Source: Promethearchaeota archaeon
Lineage (GTDB): Archaea > Asgardarchaeota > Lokiarchaeia > Sigynarchaeales > SOKP01
Assembly: GCA_016839425.1 (NCBI GenBank)
Contig: JAEOUI010000386.1
Location: 1-12,122, forward strand
Length of the DNA: 12,122 bases
Direction: 5' to 3'
In this document: positions 6,840-12,122 of the stretch, in pieces
Layout of the letters: each line of letters begins with the position of its first letter
Position numbering within the stretch: the stretch's first letter is position 1
Translations under genes and position numbers: made by a program
The notes under the pieces: generated by a model
Database searches by the model: none
Told to the model about the DNA's origin: nothing
Seen by the model: the letters and a program-made list of their open reading frames with translations, nothing else

Positions 6840-9800
6840 TCAAACGCGATAAAGTTCGAAGACCTCATCGACCAAATATCCTGCGTTACTGAAGGATGTA
6901 AGTTCCCCTCTCCAGTCTTTTAAATTAGACTTATAATATTTTTCAAACTTGTTCACGAAGATTTTTTGCTTTTCCCTAATCCATTCGGAACCCTTTCCGT
7001 CAATGAATAAAGCGACCAGAATGTTCTCACCTTGTTCGAGCATGATTTCAAATTCTTGGTATGCCATTTTTTCTATAGGGATTCTCTTTTTTTTTATTTC
7101 GAGGCTGAAATCTTGGATTGCCGTTAAAAAGCCACCAATCAGATCGGAATCTACTTGCCAATCTCCTAATTTCCTATTGTATATAGTTGCCCCTACTTGG
7201 TTATGAATGACGATAATGTATCTCAAGCCTAATATTTCCTTTTTGATAGGATCTTTTTCCTTGATAATCTTGTCTTTCATAGTGTTTTTTTTGATTGTCG
7301 GTAATTCTTCGAGTTGTCCCATCAGTCTTAAAGTATTATTTTTCGAATCAAGTTCACCTATTAAACGCGCGTTTGAAATCAAATCGATAAGCTTGAGTTT
7401 TAATTGCTTGGGTTTTACTTTCATCATTTCGCTTAAGGAATGCAAGTCAATACGTTTTCCCTTAAAAGCGTTAACATAATATTCCACCTTTTTAATGAAA
7501 AAGACTTCGCTTATTTTGTCAAAAATTGAATCAACAGATGCTTCAATTGATGATTTAGAGGTTTTCCAAAGGTCTAATTCTTTTTCAACAGAATTTTTAA
7601 ATGATTTATAATTTCTTGACTCTAACTTGACAAAATCTTTGATAGTTTCGTCCAAACTTTTGACCAGGTTTTTTATATGTGCGACTTCAGAATTGAATTT
7701 AAGCTCAAAATCGCTGATATTTCTTTTAAATTTTAATACTTCGCTATAATTGGCTTCCAGTTGAGTTATCTTCTTTTCAATTTCTGTTTTTCCTGAATTA
7801 ACTAAACCATTTAATTCTGCCTTTTTTTCCGTTGATCCAGTCGTATCTAATTCTCTTGCTAAAAGTTGCTCTATTTCGTCCAATTCCGCAACGATTTTGT
7901 CCTTTTCGTTGTCCCAATGACTAATTAATTCTTTTTCAATTTCGCTAATTCCATTAAATTGCTCAATAGATTCTTGTATGAAATTTTTAAAATCCTTGTC
8001 GTACAGTTTGAGTTTTTGATTGATTTCGATTTGCATGTCTTTTCTCTTTGTTTCAGCGTCGTTAAAGTTCTTGACTTTTATTAATGCTTCGGTTGTTAAT
8101 TTTAGGTTTTCCATAAGCCATTTCAAATCTCCCTCGTAATCGTCTAATTTTTTAAAAAGCTCTTCCTTTCGAACTATTTCCAATCCTGAATATATTCTAT
8201 TACCTAAATCTTCTGATATTCTCTTCCATTTATTTTCTTCTTCCTGGATCCTCTCGTTCCAATTAAGTTTTAAGTCCGTAGAATAATTTGAAAAAATATC
8301 AATTCTTTGTTCAATTCCTGAAAGGAGTTGGAAAAACGCCTCGTTTTCAACTTGAATTAAGCTATTAAAATTATCATTACTCTCGTTTAAAAAATGTGAA
8401 CTTTCTTTTAACTCGTTATTATTGATCAAACCGATTATCTGGATGCTATTTTCGTCAAAAAAATGTTGGAGCTTTAAGACCTTGCTAGTTATGTATTTTT
8501 TTACTTCCTTTCTATTTCTTATTACTTGCTCGTATGAATTTAAATAATTTTCTGATTCTATTTTTGTGTCATTCCACGATTTCCTGACTTCATCTAGTCT
8601 TTTTTTATATGTATCAAATTTCAATGTAGGAGTAATGACCGAAATCTTAGAAGTCATATCCAAATTAGCTTTTTTAATAAATTCCGTTAGAGTATGTGCT
8701 AATTTTTCAGAAGCCTTTTTCTGCGTCAACTCAAGGAGGAATTGAAGCTTTTCAACCACTTGTTCCTTGTGATTTTCCAATTGGTCGATTGAGGAGAATT
8801 CCTTGCTTTTCTTTGCTCTTTCTGCTATATAATCTTCTCTTTCCTTTATTTCTTCGACTAATTCTCTGATTTCCCTTTTTAGGGTTCCTTGTATGATTTT
8901 CTTGTCTACTTCCCAATCTAATTCCAAATTCGAAATCAGGAAGTTTGAATTGACAAAACGATGATTAGCTCTTACTTGATAGATAAGACTATCTATTTTT
9001 CGCGTTCTTATTCCAATATATTCTCCCATTTCGTTTACTTTCTCTTTTGACTCAAAAATTTTTTCTGAATCAATTAATAATCGAGCTTGATTTGCTTGAA
9101 ATTCAATATATTCTATGGAATGACGCTGGAATGTTGCTAATTGTAATAAAATGTCTTTCATGCGGATCTTTTCTGCAATAATCTCTCGATTAAGAACGGG
9201 GGTTTCAAGGTGCATGTATTCTTTTAAAATCGCGAAATTTTCGAATAAACTTTTCTTTCTTGAGGATTTAATATTTCCCATCAAAAAATTGTTTATTAAT
9301 AGGTCGTTTATAACCAATTTTACGCGTTCTAAAGCGTTAGAAAACGAAAATTGCTTGCTAAATTCGTTTAAATCTATTTGCTGGCTCTTTGGATTTTTAA
9401 CAATAAATTCCATTAACTTGGTAATTATTTCCCTTGGAATTACATTTTGGAAATTGAGATATTTATCGTAGAGTAATTCCTTATCTAATATCGTACCGTC
9501 TAACCATTTATTTGAAATTAGCGATTTTGCGACATCTTTAACGAGTTCTGGTCTCACTAAATAATTCTTGCTGATTGGAAAAAAATAAATATTTGCTTTT
9601 TCTCTAGTTGAAAGCACGATTTCGGTCTCAATCATATCAATTATTTCATTCCAAATAAAATAAGTCAATAGCATTGCCTTACTCGTACTTACTAGATCTT
9701 GTTCGTTTACGCTTATACTCGTGTATTGATTGATAAAACCGCCCTTATCTTTTTGCATGGTTTTTAAAAAATGAATTAAGTCTCTAAAATCAATTCCTTT

Positions 9801-10550
9801 TAACTTACCAATTAATCCTAATAACACGCTTGCCCAATATAAATACTCGACAGAAGGATATTCGTCGCTAATTTTAAGTCCAAGTTTAAAAATTTTCCAT
9901 TTTTGAATTTTTTTATCAAAATTAATTCCTTCAATATCTTCGAGCATTATCAAACAGAATAGGTGATAAAAAGATTCTATATCACTTGTAGGCTTAAATT
10001 TCTTCAAGAATGATGTAATTTTTTGCTTATTAATCTTTTTCACGCTATTTAACAAGTATAATGTGGAAAGAGCGTAAAAAGTAGCTTTAACTGAAGAATT
10101 AGTTTGACAATCTATTGGACATTGGCTAGATGTGCAATGAATAAAACCTCCATCTTCTTTTGACTCTATTTTCTGCGATTTAAGAATATAAATAATGTCT
10201 TTTTGTTCAATAAAATCGTCAAACCCAAGAAGTTTGAGCGTTCCTATGCAATAAAATGTGCTGTAAATATCTGCTTGATCTGAAGAGATTGACGCTCGAT
10301 GACCTCCCAAAGGATGTTTTAAATCTAAGATATATTTCTTGACGAGATTTTTATTAGTAATTAAATCCAATTTATCCATTTGAGAGAGTAAAAGAACTGT
10401 CCAAAATACTGTCTCGTTAGAATCGTACATGCTACCGCTTGTGATGTTGCTTTGAACGAATTCCATTGCTTTTTCAACATCAATTGGGCTGGGTAACTTG
10501 TTTTCACAATACTTTAGTTCAGGAACCCATGGAAGATGGAACGAAATCAT
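6840..10550 (-). CDS. Giant protein: prenyltransferase-like toroid, winged helices, coiled coil and C-terminal longin-like domain
   Basis: 1236 residues in five zones. (1) About 15-310: alpha/alpha-toroid repeats of the prenyltransferase/squalene-cyclase kind, each a Gly-Gly turn then a helix: GGHRASISS with STFYCIGTLKLLG (82-109), GGFIHCTSS with ATFYALSTLYLL (134-167), GGFINQYTS with STSKAMLLTYF (270-298). (2) About 371-430: a winged-helix-like unit. (3) About 550-1020: long, charged coiled coil. (4) About 1030-1078: a PCI-like winged helix (RIDLHSLSEMMKVKPKQLK, then LISNARLIGELD). (5) About 1105-1236: a longin/roadblock-like sensor domain (YIIVIHNQVGATIYNRKLG, DLIGGFLTAIQDF, ILVALFID, FEKYY). 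Catalytic prenyltransferase zinc residues are not found, so a scaffold or trafficking role is more likely than an enzyme. It starts at ATG 10550 with AGGTCG just upstream. There are no membrane segments. I know no named gene for it. Confidence 0.85.
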   Translation of the reverse strand: MISFHLPWVPELKYCENKLPSPIDVEKAMEFVQSNITSGSMYDSNETVFWTVLLLSQMDKLDLITNKNLVKKYILDLKHPLGGHRASISSDQADIYSTFYCIGTLKLLGFDDFIEQKDIIYILKSQKIESKEDGGFIHCTSSQCPIDCQTNSSVKATFYALSTLYLLNSVKKINKQKITSFLKKFKPTSDIESFYHLFCLIMLEDIEGINFDKKIQKWKIFKLGLKISDEYPSVEYLYWASVLLGLIGKLKGIDFRDLIHFLKTMQKDKGGFINQYTSISVNEQDLVSTSKAMLLTYFIWNEIIDMIETEIVLSTREKANIYFFPISKNYLVRPELVKDVAKSLISNKWLDGTILDKELLYDKYLNFQNVIPREIITKLMEFIVKNPKSQQIDLNEFSKQFSFSNALERVKLVINDLLINNFLMGNIKSSRKKSLFENFAILKEYMHLETPVLNREIIAEKIRMKDILLQLATFQRHSIEYIEFQANQARLLIDSEKIFESKEKVNEMGEYIGIRTRKIDSLIYQVRANHRFVNSNFLISNLELDWEVDKKIIQGTLKREIRELVEEIKEREDYIAERAKKSKEFSSIDQLENHKEQVVEKLQFLLELTQKKASEKLAHTLTEFIKKANLDMTSKISVITPTLKFDTYKKRLDEVRKSWNDTKIESENYLNSYEQVIRNRKEVKKYITSKVLKLQHFFDENSIQIIGLINNNELKESSHFLNESNDNFNSLIQVENEAFFQLLSGIEQRIDIFSNYSTDLKLNWNERIQEEENKWKRISEDLGNRIYSGLEIVRKEELFKKLDDYEGDLKWLMENLKLTTEALIKVKNFNDAETKRKDMQIEINQKLKLYDKDFKNFIQESIEQFNGISEIEKELISHWDNEKDKIVAELDEIEQLLARELDTTGSTEKKAELNGLVNSGKTEIEKKITQLEANYSEVLKFKRNISDFELKFNSEVAHIKNLVKSLDETIKDFVKLESRNYKSFKNSVEKELDLWKTSKSSIEASVDSIFDKISEVFFIKKVEYYVNAFKGKRIDLHSLSEMMKVKPKQLKLKLIDLISNARLIGELDSKNNTLRLMGQLEELPTIKKNTMKDKIIKEKDPIKKEILGLRYIIVIHNQVGATIYNRKLGDWQVDSDLIGGFLTAIQDFSLEIKKKRIPIEKMAYQEFEIMLEQGENILVALFIDGKGSEWIREKQKIFVNKFEKYYKSNLKDWRGELTSFSNAGYLVDEVFELYRV

Positions 10551-10589
10551 TGGTACGACCTACTATAGAAAGCGAGTTTTTTTTGATCA

Positions 10590-10597
10590 ATATAATT
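10590..10597 (-). promoter_or_regulatory. Candidate TATA box of the 1236-residue gene
   Basis: AATTATAT on the minus strand would place the start of transcription about 16-18 bases before the ATG at 10550. The leader would then carry AGGTCG (10556-10561), a reasonable ribosome site. This makes the gene independent of proB, which ends 170 bases upstream. The 10551-10720 gap holds no other gene that I can support. Confidence 0.35.
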
Positions 10598-10720
10598 ACT
10601 ATAGGTTTTGAAGCTTATATTTATTATAGTAAAATCTCCTTGGAAAATATCGCAATTTTTATATTAATCAAAAATATTAAAATCTATTATAAACAACGAT
10701 CTCGATTTTATTTATATAAA

Positions 10721-11512
10721 TTACTTTTGAGCGCTAAAAAATGTGCCTTTCTCTTCTCCAGCTAATATTTTTTTAAGAATTGATGCTTCTTCAAAGGATG
10801 TAATGATAGCTGGAATGCCGATATTCGTCAGTTTCTTTATTGCGTTGATTTTACTTTTCATTCCTCCAAAAGTAATTCCCCCGTCAATGTCATCAACTAC
10901 TTTTTCAATATTTTCGCCTATGTCTTTTACATTAGTTATCAGATTTGCGTCAGGATGTTTTTTTGGATTTTTATCATATAAACCATTAACATCCGTAAGG
11001 ATTATTAACAAGTCTACATACAGTAGTGTCGCAACTAAGGCCGAAAGAGTGTCGTTATCCCCGTGGCGAAGTTCTTCAATTGCAACAGAATCGTTTTCGT
11101 TGATGATAGGAACAATTTTTTTTTCAAGTAGTACTTCGAGAGTATTCCTCACATTTGATCTTCTCGTTGCGTCTTTAGTATCATCTGCTGTAAGTAATAT
11201 TTGCCCTATGTTCAAACCATATTTATTAAATTCGTTTTGATACCTGCTCATCAAGGCGATTTGCCCTACTGCTGCAAGCGCCTGGAGCTTTTTAAATTCC
11301 TTAGGACGATTAATTAAACCTAATTGTGCTAAACCACACCCTATTGCCCCACTACTCACGATCACTACTGAACGACCTTCGAGTATTAATTCAGAGAGTT
11401 CCTTAACTAATTTAGCTATTTTATCTTCGTAAATCTCAGCCTTTCCGTCCGTGATAAGTTGGGTACTGACCTTAATAACTATTGTTTTGATATTCGAAGG
11501 AAAGCTTCTCAT
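10721..11512 (-). CDS. proB: Glutamate 5-kinase, short form without PUA domain
   Basis: The enzyme catalyses the first committed step of proline synthesis: ATP-dependent phosphorylation of glutamate to gamma-glutamyl phosphate, which ProA then reduces. The 263 residues cover the whole amino acid kinase domain and nothing more; the C-terminal PUA domain of E. coli-type enzymes (about 367 residues) is absent, as in several other lineages. Seen in order: the N-terminal IVIKVSTQLIT strand with the phosphate-binding lysine (the usual Gly after KV is Ser), SSGAIGCG (53-60), QALAAVGQ (77-84), INENDSV (137-143), GDNDTLSALVA (151-161), TDVNGLYDKNP (173-183) and FGGMKSKINA (215-224). The ATG lies 30 bases after the tail-anchored gene, suggesting co-transcription. 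Separate expression from proA is the notable point. Confidence 0.95.
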   Translation of the reverse strand: MRSFPSNIKTIVIKVSTQLITDGKAEIYEDKIAKLVKELSELILEGRSVVIVSSGAIGCGLAQLGLINRPKEFKKLQALAAVGQIALMSRYQNEFNKYGLNIGQILLTADDTKDATRRSNVRNTLEVLLEKKIVPIINENDSVAIEELRHGDNDTLSALVATLLYVDLLIILTDVNGLYDKNPKKHPDANLITNVKDIGENIEKVVDDIDGGITFGGMKSKINAIKKLTNIGIPAIITSFEEASILKKILAGEEKGTFFSAQK

Positions 11513-11542
11513 TTTGTTAGGTCATATATATACTTGAAGTTC

Positions 11543-12004
11543 TTAAAATAGTTTGTTCACGACTGCCAAAACGACAACGATAATGATTACTACTGGCAAA
11601 ATTAGCAAGAGTCCGATAATGTAATACTTGAAAAATCCACGTTCAAGGGTTTTCATTCCTTTCGAAAAGTCTTCTTTGGTTTTAAGCTGCCATTGATCAA
11701 AATCTTGTTGTATTTTCTTTTTTTGAGTTTCCATTTGCTCCATTGATGCCTCTCCGTAATCCTTTATGTCATTCACAGCTTTTTCCAATTTCTCGTCCCA
11801 TTTTTTTTTTGCGTCTTCAAAAAACTTGTTGGCTTTCTCCTTATTATTATCCCATTGTTCCTTATTTTTTTGAGCTTGTTGCTCCACGGAGGTTTGGAAT
11901 TTTTTCAAACCCTCTTGTAGTCCCGAAGTAAAGTCTTTCCATCCTTTTTGAAATAAATTTTCTTTTGGACTTTTCTGTTGATCGTTCGAATTATTATTGC
12001 TCAT
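11543..12004 (-). CDS. Tail-anchored amphipathic-helix membrane protein
   Basis: The 153-residue protein has a polar Asn/Gln/Ser-rich start (1-17), a long, highly charged helical body (18-124) and a single very hydrophobic segment at 127-150, followed by only three residues (KLF). This is the layout of a tail-anchored protein, with the N-terminal body in the cytoplasm. The body has regularly placed aromatic residues (W22, F36, W51, F61-F62, W69, W105, F113) among Lys, Glu and Gln, much like amphipathic helices of lipid-binding, apolipoprotein-like or LEA-like proteins. There are no cysteines and no catalytic motif. It appears to be made from a leaderless message (box at 12027-12035). It precedes proB by 30 bases, so it may share its transcript, though no functional link to proline is evident. 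The family is not recognised. Confidence 0.8.
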   Translation of the reverse strand: MSNNNSNDQQKSPKENLFQKGWKDFTSGLQEGLKKFQTSVEQQAQKNKEQWDNNKEKANKFFEDAKKKWDEKLEKAVNDIKDYGEASMEQMETQKKKIQQDFDQWQLKTKEDFSKGMKTLERGFFKYYIIGLLLILPVVIIIVVVLAVVNKLF

Positions 12005-12026
12005 ATTGATGATATATGATCTCTTT

Positions 12027-12035
12027 TATTTTAAA
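12027..12035 (-). promoter_or_regulatory. TATA box for the tail-anchored gene (leaderless message)
   Basis: TTTAAAATA on the minus strand is centred 27 bases before the ATG at 12004. There is no Shine-Dalgarno match in the space between. The spacing is that of archaeal leaderless promoters. It likely drives the tail-anchored gene and, by read-through, proB. I see no gene in 12036-12122. Confidence 0.5.
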
Positions 12036-12122
12036 TTGACTGATACTAAGAATTTTTAAAACAAAAATAATAGAAGAGGAAAAAATAATTAATATATATT
12101 TTAGGTTACTGACATTGCAATA

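Noticed and set aside
7784..7807. P-loop-like pattern GLVNSGKT at residues 915-922 of the giant protein
   Set aside because: It fits GxxxxGKT, but it lies inside coiled coil, has no preceding hydrophobic beta strand and no Walker B or Q-loop, so the protein is not an SMC or Rad50 ATPase on this evidence.
10743..11240. Long open frame antisense to proB
   Set aside because: proB has every kinase motif in its own frame. The antisense product is Ser/Phe/Ile-rich, as expected from reverse reading of AT-rich coding DNA.

Overview
The window is AT-rich DNA that reads as archaeal and most probably from an Asgard archaeon (Lokiarchaeia-like). The grounds are an archaeal 20S proteasome beta subunit, archaeal-style promoters (TATA-like boxes 25-27 bases ahead of start codons that lack a Shine-Dalgarno site), T-tract ends in place of stem-loop terminators, and several proteins with a eukaryote-like flavour: a RING/PHD-type zinc finger on a long helical protein, a longin-like domain, a prenyltransferase-like toroid, a TARG1-type macro domain and a tail-anchored membrane protein. 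The lineage is inferred from gene content; no rRNA or other marker gene is present.

Layout. Plus strand, 2-3401: the 3' end of psmB (proteasome beta), then a 682-residue coiled-coil protein ending in a C4HC3 RING-like finger, then a membrane-anchored C1q/TNF-like jelly-roll protein. Minus strand, 3472-3943: two small genes read leftward, a CxxC/CH putative zinc protein followed by a 58-residue protein with a perfect Shine-Dalgarno site. Plus strand, 4168-6822: proA, a LysE-family exporter 21 bases behind it, a 51-codon small ORF and a TARG1-like macro-domain hydrolase. Minus strand, 6840-12004, in transcription order from the right edge: a tail-anchored amphipathic-helix protein, proB 30 bases behind it, and, after a 170-base gap with its own promoter, a 1236-residue multidomain protein that runs up to the macro gene tail to tail.

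How the genes fit together. proB and proA encode the first two steps from glutamate to proline. They sit on opposite strands about 5.3 kb apart, converging on the region between them; the exporter beside proA may handle an amino acid. The psmB/RING adjacency hints at protein turnover, but no ubiquitin, E1, E2 or deubiquitinase gene is visible, so this is inference. The two giant helical proteins share a design of long coiled coil plus a winged-helix segment containing KPKxLK. One ends in a RING-like finger and the other in a longin-like domain. They are the most novel content here and may belong to an Asgard ubiquitin or membrane-trafficking system.

There is no gene-free stretch over 300 bases. 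I see no tRNA, rRNA, CRISPR array, insertion sequence or integrase.
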